Of a DNA stretch of 64,000 nucleotides, positions 16,799 to 25,264 are shown in pieces (the stretch's first letter is position 1; every line of letters begins with the position of its first letter). The notes beneath the pieces are model-generated. The model saw nothing but the letters and a program-made list of their open reading frames with translations, made no database searches and had not been told where the DNA came from. The stretch comes from Bifidobacterium felsineum (GTDB lineage: Bacteria; Actinomycetota; Actinomycetes; Actinomycetales; Bifidobacteriaceae), in assembly GCF_002802915.1 (NCBI RefSeq), contig NZ_PEBJ01000003.1, forward strand, positions 62,001 to 126,000. The letters are read 5' to 3'. A program made the translations under genes and the position numbers.

Positions 16799-17940
16799 TT
16801 CACCAGTCCCTTCTGCCAACGCAGCACACGGCCGCGAACAACTTCAAGAAGCTTCATAATAAGGGAGAACAGCACGGCCATCACCACGATTGCCGCGAGA
16901 ATCTCGTTGTATGCGGACCAAGCCTTGGCCTGATCGATGTAGTAGCCGAGGCCTCCGGGCTGGCCCATCATCTCGGAGATGACCAAGGTCAGGAAGGACA
17001 GGCTGTTGGCCATACCGATGCCGGTGAAAATGCTTGGCATCGCGTGAGGAATGGCCACGTGGAAGAGGATGTACGGCGTTTTTGCGCCCAACGTGCGGGA
17101 GGCCTCCACCAGCATCTTCGGCGTGCTCTGAATGCCTTGGGCGGTCAGGAATGCCACCGGGAACCAAGAGCAGATCAAAAGCAGGAACACCGCGGCGATG
17201 AACGGGGTAGGCATCAGCGTCAGGGCGAACGGCATCCAAGCCACCGCCGGAATCACACCGGTGATTTTCAGCACCGGGAACACCCAGTAGTAGGCGCGAG
17301 CGAACCATCCGATAAGCACACCGGTCAGCACACCCAGTATCACGCCGGAGGCAAAGCCGGCGGCGAACAGGCGCACGGAATAGAACGTGTTCAATGCCAC
17401 GTATGCACCATCAGTGACGAATGGTTCCATCACCTGGGAAGGTCCGGGGAAGAACGGCTGCGGCAGCACCTGCAGCTTGGTGCCGGTCACATCCCACAGC
17501 GCCAGGGCAAGGCCCGCGACGAAGCGGAACTGTGCACGGTACCTGAACCGGGCGGCATCTTTAGGATTACGGCCATCGACCACGCCGATCACCACGTACA
17601 GCACAGTGAGCACCGCCAGCAGGAACAGATAGGCCTCCTGCCCGTTGAGCAGGAAAATCCAAATCTGGCCTTGTTTGAATTCCACTGGCGCCACTTGCGG
17701 GAACACCAGATTGATGATGGCTGCGATAACGAATCCAGCGGCGGAGAACGCCACGACAAACGGATACGGCACAGCACGCACTATGCGCTGTTCCTTGCGC
17801 TTTGCTTCAACACCCGAAGCCACTTCTTCAGCCGCAACCGCAACTGACTTCAATGCGGATGCCGCCTGCTGCGCATCCCGCGCATCCAGCTTGACGGCTG
17901 AGGCCGGCGACTTGACTGCGTCGGCTGTGATACTGCTCAT
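16795..17940 (-). CDS. ABC transporter permease (SsuC/TauC type) with extended N-terminus
   Basis: A 381-residue permease of the nitrate/sulfonate/taurine importer family. The ATPase-docking loop is VEASRTLGAKTPYILFHVAIPHAMPSIFTG (near residue 265). Typical SsuC proteins are about 260 residues; this one has some 120 extra at the N-terminus holding a charged Ala-rich cytoplasmic tail and two extra membrane helices (around residues 65-90 and 100-125). I start at the ATG at 17940, which follows GGAAGGAAACCC. The extension is conserved in reading frame and is not a start-site artefact, because it includes clear membrane segments. Confidence 0.87.
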   Translation of the reverse strand: MSSITADAVKSPASAVKLDARDAQQAASALKSVAVAAEEVASGVEAKRKEQRIVRAVPYPFVVAFSAAGFVIAAIINLVFPQVAPVEFKQGQIWIFLLNGQEAYLFLLAVLTVLYVVIGVVDGRNPKDAARFRYRAQFRFVAGLALALWDVTGTKLQVLPQPFFPGPSQVMEPFVTDGAYVALNTFYSVRLFAAGFASGVILGVLTGVLIGWFARAYYWVFPVLKITGVIPAVAWMPFALTLMPTPFIAAVFLLLICSWFPVAFLTAQGIQSTPKMLVEASRTLGAKTPYILFHVAIPHAMPSIFTGIGMANSLSFLTLVISEMMGQPGGLGYYIDQAKAWSAYNEILAAIVVMAVLFSLIMKLLEVVRGRVLRWQKGLVK

Positions 17941-18120
17941 TTTCGGGTTTCCTTCCGATAACGATTGATTGTTGTTTCTGCGCTCCCACGAACGCCAGTC
18001 CCGCAATTCCAGGGCGGAAGGCCCTGATGAAAGCCTCGCGTAAAAGGAACCCTCCTCCTGGCACGAAGCATCAGGGCCAACCGTCATGTCATTGCCAGTT
18101 GTTCAGATGTCCGCTTCAGA

Positions 18121-19179
18121 TCACAGATCGATCTTCTGGTAAGCGTCCTTGGCGAAGGCGTCAGGATCGTTGGTCTTCAGGAAGCCGATCTTCTTCAAGC
18201 CCTCGGAGAAGAACTGCACGTCATCTTGAATCTGTGCGTCTTCGTTATCCTGAACGCCGTAGTCATAGTCCTTGAACAGCTTGACGATCAGCGCCTTGTC
18301 GTTGATGGTGGAGTACTTGTTCTGCATCACGATGTCGGCGGATTCCTCCGGGTGCTGGGCGATGTAGTCACGGGCCTTGTTGAGGGCGCGGATGATGGCG
18401 GCCATCTCGTCAGGCTTCTCCTTGATGATCTTCTCGGAGCCGTAGAGGAAGCAGCAGAAGCGCTTGGCGAACTTCGGATCGGTGCCGAGGTCGAAGATGA
18501 TGTCGACAGTGCCCTTCTGTTCCTGGATGGTAGGCAGCGGATCCCACAGGGCGGCGGCGTCGATCTGACCGTTCTGCAGAGCCTCGAACTCAAGGTTGGC
18601 ATCATCGAACGGCAGGTACTTCACATCGCCGTTCTTCTGATCCACGTTGAGGCCCGCATCGCCGAGCCACAGGTTGGCAGCCTCATACGGAGTACCACCG
18701 ATCTCATCAACGCCGATCGTCTTGCCCTTCAGATCCTGGGCGGTCTTGATCGAGGAGCCCTTCTTGACTGCGATCTTGATGCAGCCCTTGTTCAGAGCGC
18801 CCACGACCTTGGTCTTCACACCGTTTTCAATGGACGGGAAGAACTGGAAGTCACCGTTGGTCACGGCGAAACGACCGGTGTCGAGACCGACCTTACGGGT
18901 TTCGGTATCGGCGGTCACCAGCTTGGCGTTGATGCCCTCCTCCTTGAAGAAGCCCTTGGCCAGTGCAATGCCGATCGGCGAGCTGCACAGTGAGCTGGAC
19001 TTCGGGAACTCCACAGTGCCGTACTTGTAATCGGCAGTGGCGGAATTCGAACTGCTGGAACTGCTTGCGCTACTGCTCGGCGCGGATGTGCTCACACCAC
19101 AACCACCAAAAGTCAATACGCTCAGCAGCACACCGAAAATAGCGGTGCCCTGCATAATAAGACGATGCTTGTTTAGCAT
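18121..19179 (-). CDS. ABC transporter substrate-binding lipoprotein (SsuA/NMT1 type)
   Basis: A 352-residue solute receptor. It has a lipoprotein signal with Cys at about residue 27 (TFGGC), then a Ser-rich linker. The mature domain shows SSLCSSPIGIALAKGFFKEEGINAKLV and the family's GKTIGVDEIGGTPYEAANLWL. The group binds sulfonates, nitrate, bicarbonate or thiamine precursors. Mature-domain cysteines (SSLCSS, NKGC, RFCCF) are more frequent than usual. The start at 19179 follows GAGGGG. First gene of the operon; a TATA-N8-ATATA box lies about 225 bases upstream. Confidence 0.88.
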   Translation of the reverse strand: MLNKHRLIMQGTAIFGVLLSVLTFGGCGVSTSAPSSSASSSSSSNSATADYKYGTVEFPKSSSLCSSPIGIALAKGFFKEEGINAKLVTADTETRKVGLDTGRFAVTNGDFQFFPSIENGVKTKVVGALNKGCIKIAVKKGSSIKTAQDLKGKTIGVDEIGGTPYEAANLWLGDAGLNVDQKNGDVKYLPFDDANLEFEALQNGQIDAAALWDPLPTIQEQKGTVDIIFDLGTDPKFAKRFCCFLYGSEKIIKEKPDEMAAIIRALNKARDYIAQHPEESADIVMQNKYSTINDKALIVKLFKDYDYGVQDNEDAQIQDDVQFFSEGLKKIGFLKTNDPDAFAKDAYQKIDL

Positions 19180-19525
19180 TTCTCCCAACCCCTCTCTGAG
19201 CCATTCCGATTGTGACAACAGTTTTCCCATGGAATGGTTCTCATTGTGGTAATGCGCGAGAGTGGATCACTCTCGTCCCCGACGAATCCGCGGCTCCAAC
19301 CCAACTGGTCCACGCTTCGCTCGAAGTACTTTCATACTACTTCGCGAAGTCAGCAAAACCGCGAGATTTCAACGTTTTCGGGTTCTGGATATCCGATAGC
19401 AGGGTATATGATTCGCTTATATGCCGGATATAAATATGCGCGATACGTCGTGCAACGTATCGCGCATAACACTGTTAATCACCGCTTATGAGCGATGATT
19501 TATCCGTTCGTCGGATAGGTGATTT
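19180..19525. promoter_or_regulatory. Regulatory region upstream of the sulfonate-type ABC operon
   Basis: 346 bp without a gene. TATATGATTCGCTTATA at 19405-19421 is the fourth TATA-N8-ATATA box (read on the minus strand). Overlapping it is a dyad, TTATAT-N5-ATATAA (19417-19433). A perfect 12-bp inverted repeat, ATGCGCGATACG/CGTATCGCGCAT, is at 19436-19467, and a 6-bp stem TATCCG/CGGATA lies just past the next gene's stop (near 19501-19517); one or both may end transcription of the gene at 19526. Confidence 0.55.
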
Positions 19526-20752
19526 TCATGACAGCAGCTTGTCGATCTGCTGATCGAAGCCGTCGATGGTCTGGTGATCATTGAGTGCCTCATAGGCTTT
19601 TTCCAAAGCCTGGCCCAAATCCTCAATCAAATCATCGACATCTTCGATGCCAATGGACAGGCGAATCAGTTCATCGGTGATGCCGACTTTCAGACGCTCC
19701 TCACGCGGCATTTCAAAATGCGTCATGCGAGCCGGCAGCTCGGCGAGGCTTTCCACCGCACCCAACGACACCGCAAGACGGAAGACCTTGAGGTTGTTGA
19801 GCACTACGGCCGGGTCCACACCTTCCTTGACTTCGAAACTCAGTACGCCGCCTGCACCCTTCAGACCCTTTGCCGCAAGTTCGCGGTCGCCGCCCTCGCC
19901 CAGACCCGGGTAATGGACCTTGCTGACCAGCGGATGCTTCAGCAGATAATGCGCGACGGCTGAGGCGTTCTTCTGCTGACGATCCATGCGCAGAGCAAGG
20001 GTCTGAATGCCACGGCGCACCGCATCGCATTCCTGAGGTGGCAGAATGCCACCCAAACGGTTCTGTGCGAAATAGATGCGTTCCGCCAGATCCTCGCTGG
20101 AGGTGACCACCAGACCGGCAATCACATCGGAATGGCCGGCCAGGTATTTGGTGGCGGAATGCAGCACCACATCGGCGCCCAAATCCAACGGCTGCTGGTT
20201 GTATGGGGTCACGAACGTGTTGTCCACAATCACCAATGCGCCATAACGGTGAGCGATGGCCGCGATGCGGTTCACATCGTTGACTTGGAGCAACGGATTG
20301 GTGATGGTTTCGAAGTAGACGGCCTTGGCAGGCGCGGTGTCGCCGTTGCCGCTGATGGCGCGCTCCAGTCGCTCGAAATCATCGGACGTATTCACTGTGG
20401 TCAATTGCAGACCCCAGCGGGTGAAGTGGTCGTTCAGCTGCGAGTAGCTACCGCCATACACATTGTCACCGGCTACGATGCGGTCGCCCGGCTTGAAGAT
20501 GGAGAGCACGGCATGAATCGCAGCCAGACCGGAAGCGAACGCGAAACCACGCGTGCCATGCTCCAGCTGGGCGATCTGCTGTTCAAGGAAATCACGGGTC
20601 GGGTTGCCGCTGCGCGCGTAATCGTAGCGCGGTGAGGCTCCCACGAATGGGAATGTGTAGGTGGAGGAATTATATATGGGCGGATTCACGGCCCCCGTGT
20701 CATTGTCATGTACCGGCAAACCATGAACGAGTTGCGTGTTGAATCGTGCCAT
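19526..20752 (-). CDS. Cystathionine beta/gamma-lyase or gamma-synthase family PLP enzyme (copy 1)
   Basis: A 408-residue Cys/Met metabolism PLP enzyme. Seen: RYDYARSGNPTRDFLEQQIAQLEHGTRGFAFASGLAAIHA (residues about 40-80), VDNTFVTPYNQQPLDLGADVVLHSATKYLAGHSDVIAG with the PLP lysine near residue 200, and SLGAVESLAELPARMTH near 335. These fit transsulfuration enzymes; lyase versus synthase cannot be decided by eye. It lies 56 bases after a closely related gene in the same direction, so the two form a tandem pair that has diverged, especially at the C-terminus (QTIDGFDQQIDKLL here). Confidence 0.88.
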   Translation of the reverse strand: MARFNTQLVHGLPVHDNDTGAVNPPIYNSSTYTFPFVGASPRYDYARSGNPTRDFLEQQIAQLEHGTRGFAFASGLAAIHAVLSIFKPGDRIVAGDNVYGGSYSQLNDHFTRWGLQLTTVNTSDDFERLERAISGNGDTAPAKAVYFETITNPLLQVNDVNRIAAIAHRYGALVIVDNTFVTPYNQQPLDLGADVVLHSATKYLAGHSDVIAGLVVTSSEDLAERIYFAQNRLGGILPPQECDAVRRGIQTLALRMDRQQKNASAVAHYLLKHPLVSKVHYPGLGEGGDRELAAKGLKGAGGVLSFEVKEGVDPAVVLNNLKVFRLAVSLGAVESLAELPARMTHFEMPREERLKVGITDELIRLSIGIEDVDDLIEDLGQALEKAYEALNDHQTIDGFDQQIDKLLS

Positions 20753-20808
20753 TGCTTATTTCTCCCCCAATATGTTGAATGACTGTAGATGACTGATGGA
20801 AACGGTTT

Positions 20809-22041
20809 TCAGGCGAACACCCCTGAAGCCAGCTGATTGAAGACGTCGGACTCGGCGTGGCGTTCGATGTAGCGTTCGAACGCGATGTCGAAGGCCTGGC
20901 CAAGGTCCTCTATGAGGTCAACGGCATCTTCGATGCCGACGGACAGACGAACCAGTTCATCGGTGATGCCAATCTTCAGACGCTCTTCACGCGGCAGCTC
21001 GAAATGCGTCATGCGACACGGTAGTTCGGCAAGGCTTTCGACCGCACCCAACGACACCGCAAGACGGAAGACCTTGAGATTGTTGAGCACGTCCGCGGGG
21101 TCGACACCGGGAACCACTTCAAAGCTCAGCACGCCACCGGCGCCCTTCAGACCTTTGGCAGCAAGGCGCTGGTCGCCTGCACCGGGAAGACCCGGGTAAT
21201 GCACGGTTTTGACGAGCGGATGAGCCAGCAGATATCGTCCCACGGCGAGCGCGTTCTCCTGCTGACGGTCCATGCGCAGGGCGAGAGTCTGGATGCCGCG
21301 ACGCACCGCATCGCATTCGGCCGGCGCAAGAACGCCGCCCAGACGGTTTTGCGCGAAGTAGATGCGATCGGCCAGTTCCTCGCCGGAAACCACTACCAAA
21401 CCAGCGTTCACATCGGAATGACCGGCTAAATACTTGGTGGCGGAGTGAATCACCACGTCCGCACCGAGCTTCAGCGGTTTTTGCAGGTATGGGGTCACGA
21501 ACGTGTTGTCCACGATGGCGAGTGCGCCGAATCGATGGGCCACTGCGGCGATGCCGCGCACATCATTGACCTTGAGCAGCGGGTTGGTGATGGTTTCGAA
21601 GTAGACGGCTTGTGCTGGCGCGACGCCGTGCGCGGGATCGCCCTGCACGGCTGCCGTGAGAGCGGTCAGGTCCTGAGTGTCGATGGTGACGACTTCGAGA
21701 CCCCAGCGGGTAAAGAATTCATGGAATTGTGAGAAGGAGCCACCGTAGATGTTGTCTCCCACTACAATGCGGTCGCCCGGCTTGAAGATGGAGAGCACGG
21801 CATGAATCGCAGCCAGACCGGAAGCGAACGCGAAACCACGCGTGCCTTCCTCAAGCTGGGCGATCTGGCGCTCCAGGAAATCACGGGTCGGGTTGCCGCT
21901 GCGCGCGTAATCGTAGCGGGGCATCGCGTCGACCCTCTTGAAGGCATATGTCGTTGAGTTGTAGATCGGCGGGTTCACGGCTCCGGTGTTGTTGTCATCA
22001 ACCGGCAGTCCGTGGACGAGCTGAGTGTTGAACCTGGTCAT
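20809..22041 (-). CDS. Cystathionine beta/gamma-lyase or gamma-synthase family PLP enzyme (copy 2)
   Basis: A 410-residue sister of the preceding enzyme, with the same motifs: PRYDYARSGNPTRDFLERQIAQLE, VDNTFVTPYLQKPLKLGADVVIHSATKYLAGHSDVNAG (PLP lysine near 200) and SLGAVESLAELPCRMTH. It is the first gene of the pair. An 80-bp stretch (21767-21846) is identical to 20478-20557 in copy 1, although flanking DNA differs, which points to gene conversion. A box at 22151-22167 lies about 109 bases upstream of the start, supporting a role in sulfur amino acid metabolism. Confidence 0.88.
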   Translation of the reverse strand: MTRFNTQLVHGLPVDDNNTGAVNPPIYNSTTYAFKRVDAMPRYDYARSGNPTRDFLERQIAQLEEGTRGFAFASGLAAIHAVLSIFKPGDRIVVGDNIYGGSFSQFHEFFTRWGLEVVTIDTQDLTALTAAVQGDPAHGVAPAQAVYFETITNPLLKVNDVRGIAAVAHRFGALAIVDNTFVTPYLQKPLKLGADVVIHSATKYLAGHSDVNAGLVVVSGEELADRIYFAQNRLGGVLAPAECDAVRRGIQTLALRMDRQQENALAVGRYLLAHPLVKTVHYPGLPGAGDQRLAAKGLKGAGGVLSFEVVPGVDPADVLNNLKVFRLAVSLGAVESLAELPCRMTHFELPREERLKIGITDELVRLSVGIEDAVDLIEDLGQAFDIAFERYIERHAESDVFNQLASGVFA

Positions 22042-22080
22042 TGCGCACCCCCTTTAAGTGTTTTGCAGCGCGAGCCGTTG

Positions 22081-22167
22081 CGTGGGGCCGTTCCCCACGC
22101 GGCACGATTACGACGATAACGCGGCAGACCCGTTATGTCACCGGCGTGGCTATATGGGTTGTTTATA
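22081..22167 (-). promoter_or_regulatory. Sulfur box and leader hairpin upstream of the cystathionine enzymes
   Basis: TATATGGGTTGTTTATA at 22151-22167 matches the TATA-N8-ATATA box (minus orientation) and is preceded by CCGGCGTGGC, nearly the same as before the box at 5237. A perfect hairpin CGTGGGG/CCCCACG at 22081-22099 lies in the presumed leader. Confidence 0.55.
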
Positions 22168-22249
22168 GATGGTTATGTGCACTCCGCCGGAGCCTGCGCC
22201 GTGCGCGGGATTGAAGCCGTCAACGTGCCGGATGACTACACTGTGAGGC

Positions 22250-22900
22250 ATGAGGATATCCAAAGCACTGACCCGTTTGAAGGGTCCTGAAACCTCGCCG
22301 GTATTCGTGTTGCTGCATGGCTGGGGTTCCAATGAATATGATCTGCCCGATTTGCTGAACTACTGCGGCGCAGGCTCTGCCGATTACGCCAGTCTGCAAG
22401 CTCCTATCGCCTATGGCATGGGATATACATGGTTCGGCGACTGGGCTCATGAGGGTGTGCCGGAAGGCGCGTCGCTGGATGCTCAGGCGCTCGATGCAGC
22501 GCAAGCCATCGATGCATGGGTCAGTGAGCAAATACCAGCCTCTCGCCCTGTAGTGACGATGGGATTCTCGCAGGGAGGTTTGCTGGCCTGTCATATGCTG
22601 CGCTTCAATCCTGAACGTTATGCTGCCGCCGTTTCCTGCTCTGGCTGGCTGGCGCCCGGTGCAATGCCTAGCGATGAGAAGCTCAAAACCTTGCAGCGCC
22701 CGGTGTTCTATGGCCATGGTGCCATCGATGACATTTTCCCCACCGCTGACGTGCAAGCCATGAGCGATTTCTGGGCCGCACATAGCAAGCTGACCGAGCA
22801 GATCTACCCCGGTATGGCGCATTCCATCAATATGCCGGAAATGCGCGATATTCAGCGCTTCCTGGAGTCGAATAACTTCGTTCGCCCGCAGATTTGGTAG
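22250..22900 (+). CDS. Alpha/beta hydrolase, phospholipase/carboxylesterase family
   Basis: A 216-residue serine esterase. The nucleophile elbow is GFSQGG (near residue 105), preceded by LLHGWGSNE (oxyanion region, near 23). The acid is probably Asp in GAIDDIFPTADV (near 163) and the base is His in GMAHSIN (near 194). The family hydrolyses carboxylic esters with modest specificity. Upstream of the ATG there is only GTGAGGC and a TACACT hexamer about 10 bases before it, so a leaderless transcript is possible. It diverges from the cystathionine enzymes. Confidence 0.85.
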   Translation: MRISKALTRLKGPETSPVFVLLHGWGSNEYDLPDLLNYCGAGSADYASLQAPIAYGMGYTWFGDWAHEGVPEGASLDAQALDAAQAIDAWVSEQIPASRPVVTMGFSQGGLLACHMLRFNPERYAAAVSCSGWLAPGAMPSDEKLKTLQRPVFYGHGAIDDIFPTADVQAMSDFWAAHSKLTEQIYPGMAHSINMPEMRDIQRFLESNNFVRPQIW

Positions 22901-23391
22901 GTCAGCTTAGCTTCATTGCTTTTCCTGCAGCCCATTTGCAGTCAAAAACAGTAGCCTGACGATTATCTCGCACCTTGTTTGCGAAAAGTTTTATTGAACT
23001 ATCCGCAAACAAGGTCTTACAAAAGGAACCAATTCGCCTATATCTATCAGGCATCCTTAATAAATCACGTTCAATTTTCGAGGGTGTGGTTCAAATACCG
23101 TTTCACTGAAAAATCCAATATATTCTTTGGCTGGTCGTATATTGTTTCAATTTGACACCATATATGTTGTTTCAACACTTGTTAAAGAGCATCCATCGTT
23201 TCGATGGAACAATCACGAGTCTATTCTTGGTCAACGTCGATAATCATATTCGTGAGAATCACGCGAGGCAGCGAGAATATACGGGTAGTACTCCAACTGT
23301 TTCAAGACAAGTCATACTTCGCTTCATCTCAAAGCAACAGCAGCGACTCAACCCGTTGCTGAACCACTGTAATCAGAAAACTTTTACGTCT
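22901..23391. other. AT-rich gap with a perfect inverted repeat
   Basis: About 490 bp with clearly lower GC than the neighbours and no convincing gene. The only structure I see is CCTTGTTTGCG (22973-22983) facing CGCAAACAAGG (23004-23014), a perfect 11-bp inverted repeat with a 20-base loop. It may end the esterase transcript or mark the left part of the AT-rich island. A plus-strand ORF at 23152-23502 lacks a ribosome site and overlaps the next gene. Confidence 0.5.
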
Positions 23392-23910
23392 TTATTGAAT
23401 TACAGGCGAATTAAACCAACCATTTATATCGGTATGCCAGTTTGCGTTGAGAGTCACTCCTGTTTGTCTCAAAATACTGTCGATAGTGTCCAACTGATTT
23501 AATGCCACCTTTACCTGACCATTAGATGGCCTCTCGCCAGAATTAGAAAAGAATAAAGGAACTACGTACTCGTCACCACCATTGGTCTTTAGAGCAAAAC
23601 CAATTTGTTTAATCTTGACTCGCTCTCCATGCCCTGTAATCGCACCAACCACAGCTCCGACACCGCCAAAAAGAATTCCAAACCCAATTGCTCGCCCCAA
23701 ACCACTTCTATGCTCTACATCGGATTCAATGAAAGTGGTGTATTCACTGACTTCATTAAATGGTATCGTATCCAATTTCCTTCTCAAGCTAAACTTTGGC
23801 GCACCATTCTTCCAGCGCGTATAAATTTGCCATGATTGGTCTTCAACAGAGTATTTGACAATGGATGAAACCGTTGATATCGCGCCAACAATAGATTTGT
23901 AGTCTCCCAT
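23392..23910 (-). CDS. Hypothetical protein with a glycine-rich membrane segment
   Basis: A 172-residue protein of no family I recognise. The N-terminal 75 residues look like a small beta-rich domain (YKSIVGAISTVSSIVKYSVEDQSWQIYTRW). Residues about 78-100 form a glycine-zipper hydrophobic segment, GRAIGFGILFGGVGAVVGAI, which could insert in a membrane. The rest is soluble (KIKQIGFALKTNGGDEYVVPLFF). The start at 23910 follows GAGGAAAGGAA. It has low GC and AT-rich codons, unlike the core genes, and sits in the accessory island beside the DUF1828 cassette. It may be transferred; function unknown. Confidence 0.7.
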   Translation of the reverse strand: MGDYKSIVGAISTVSSIVKYSVEDQSWQIYTRWKNGAPKFSLRRKLDTIPFNEVSEYTTFIESDVEHRSGLGRAIGFGILFGGVGAVVGAITGHGERVKIKQIGFALKTNGGDEYVVPLFFSNSGERPSNGQVKVALNQLDTIDSILRQTGVTLNANWHTDINGWFNSPVIQ

Positions 23911-23975
23911 TTTTATTCCTTTCCTCATATTTTGAAGCTATAGTATGGCTATATTTTTGCTCCGTACTTCTTCTC

Positions 23976-24018
23976 ACTTGATATGAGGTACAGAACAAAA
24001 AATAAGGTCATATCAAGT
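23976..24018. repeat. Perfect inverted repeat downstream of the DUF1828 cassette
   Basis: ACTTGATATGA faces TCATATCAAGT (11 bp, 21-base loop), just past the stop of the gene at 24051. It may be a terminator; the minus-strand loop holds a T-run. Confidence 0.7.
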
Positions 24019-24050
24019 AGCTTCTCAGCATCACTATTCATAATTTCCGT

Positions 24051-24821
24051 TCATGAGGCAAGTTCCATAGCACGCGAAGGCAGCATACTGAATGGGATTG
24101 TCGCAATTCCATAGTTCTCCAATGCCTGCACTGAAGATTCATTCAGTCCACGTTCGCGGTCGTCTCCTATCACATAAAGTTTGGAGCCGGCGCGCTTTGC
24201 ATCCTTTTCGGTGTCATTCCACGCGAAGATGATGCGTTCCGCCATGTTCCTGTCCAATCGGTTCGGTGCCTGGCAGAACCGGGTGGGATGGTTGGCGCTT
24301 CTCTGGAACAGGAAATCGAAGCTGTGCTCATATCCGGATGCACCGTGCACGCTGATGTCGGTCGTGTAGTACACGTCATGCCTGTCGAGCACTGCTGCGA
24401 CATCGTCCATAAAATAGGCGGCGACCTTGTGCTGTCCAATCTGGTTCATGGCCTGAACATCGGTCAATGCCTGGACGAAACGGTTCAGCGCGTCAGGGCG
24501 ACTGCCATCTGTTTCGAGCGTAATCTCACCATTCGGCTCCAAGGTTGCGCCGAACCGCCTCACGATGCCGGTCATGGTTTCCAATCGTCTGCCGGTCGGT
24601 GTGATGCCGCTGTCATTAAGCATGGCCATCGTGTACCCGTCGTCGGTGAAACTTGTCATACCATCCTTGGCGCGCATGTAGAAGCAGAGTCGATCATTCG
24701 ACTGGTCAAGGAACGGGAACGTGACCTCGCGCCATTCACCCATCTCACGGATGGTGGATTCATGTTTCAACCACTCACTATATTCCTCGATGAATGTTAC
24801 CGCTTGTATAGTCTGGCTCAT
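24051..24821 (-). CDS. DUF1828/DUF1829 domain protein
   Basis: A 256-residue soluble protein. The N-terminal half matches what I know of DUF1828: ITFPFLD-like VTFPFLDQSNDRLCFYMR followed by SFTDDGYTMAMLNDSGI (residues about 35-75). The C-terminal half fits DUF1829: HSFDFLFQRSANHPTRFCQAPNRLDRNMAERIIFAWNDTE (about 165-205), ending in a Rossmann-like LYVIGDD segment. The biochemical function is not known; such genes are scattered among gut Firmicutes and bifidobacteria, often on mobile DNA. Its ATG overlaps the stop of the upstream gene by four bases, so they form a two-gene cassette. A defence or toxin-antitoxin role is speculation. Confidence 0.75.
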   Translation of the reverse strand: MSQTIQAVTFIEEYSEWLKHESTIREMGEWREVTFPFLDQSNDRLCFYMRAKDGMTSFTDDGYTMAMLNDSGITPTGRRLETMTGIVRRFGATLEPNGEITLETDGSRPDALNRFVQALTDVQAMNQIGQHKVAAYFMDDVAAVLDRHDVYYTTDISVHGASGYEHSFDFLFQRSANHPTRFCQAPNRLDRNMAERIIFAWNDTEKDAKRAGSKLYVIGDDRERGLNESSVQALENYGIATIPFSMLPSRAMELAS

Positions 24822-25264
24822 ATTCCCACCTTGATTCCGTCCTGAAAGGACGGAATTTCGATAACGTTAAACTTCTTCAATAATAGGATTGTATCCTCCA
24901 CGAAGTCAGGGGATTCGATGTCAACAGGGTCGGCGGTCCGTGCGTCGTATCCCTCACGGTAGACATGCAAATGTGTGCCGGATGTGACTGTGCCGTCGGG
25001 ATTCGTGTGGGGCGCTCCGTTGACGCATAGTCGCATGAGCTGGATGTTGTTTCTGCTGGTCCTGGCTGAGACGGAATGCTTGGACGGGTCGCGTTTGCCC
25101 TGATACGGGGCGATTGTATATTCGGTGCCGCCGACACCTTTGACGCGGAATTCCCTGTTATGCTCGCCAGGCGCGGGCATGGTGAATTCACGTTCGAAGG
25201 TTTTCTTGATTTCGTCTATGAGTCGTTCCGCGTCCGCTTGGCTGAGTGTCCACTGCTGCGCCAT
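24818..25264 (-). CDS. Small partner protein of the DUF1828 gene (DUF6978-like)
   Basis: A 148-residue soluble protein. Notable strings: NREFRVKGVGGTEYTIAPYQGKRDPSKHSVSAR, IQLMRLCVNGAPHTNPDGTVTSGTHLHVYREGYDA and an acidic/hydrophobic C-terminus. The H-x-NPDG-x3-x-G-x-HLH-Y-EGY pattern recalls a family usually found beside DUF1828 (DUF6978, from memory, not checked). The cluster His/His/Glu could be a metal or catalytic site. The ATG at 25264 follows AAGGGG by 7 bases; a TTG two codons earlier is less likely. First gene of the cassette. Confidence 0.7.
   Translation of the reverse strand: MAQQWTLSQADAERLIDEIKKTFEREFTMPAPGEHNREFRVKGVGGTEYTIAPYQGKRDPSKHSVSARTSRNNIQLMRLCVNGAPHTNPDGTVTSGTHLHVYREGYDARTADPVDIESPDFVEDTILLLKKFNVIEIPSFQDGIKVGI

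Noticed and set aside
23152-23502. 116-codon plus-strand ORF in the AT-rich island
   Set aside because: No ribosome site, no recognisable domain, and it overlaps the better-supported minus-strand gene at 23392.
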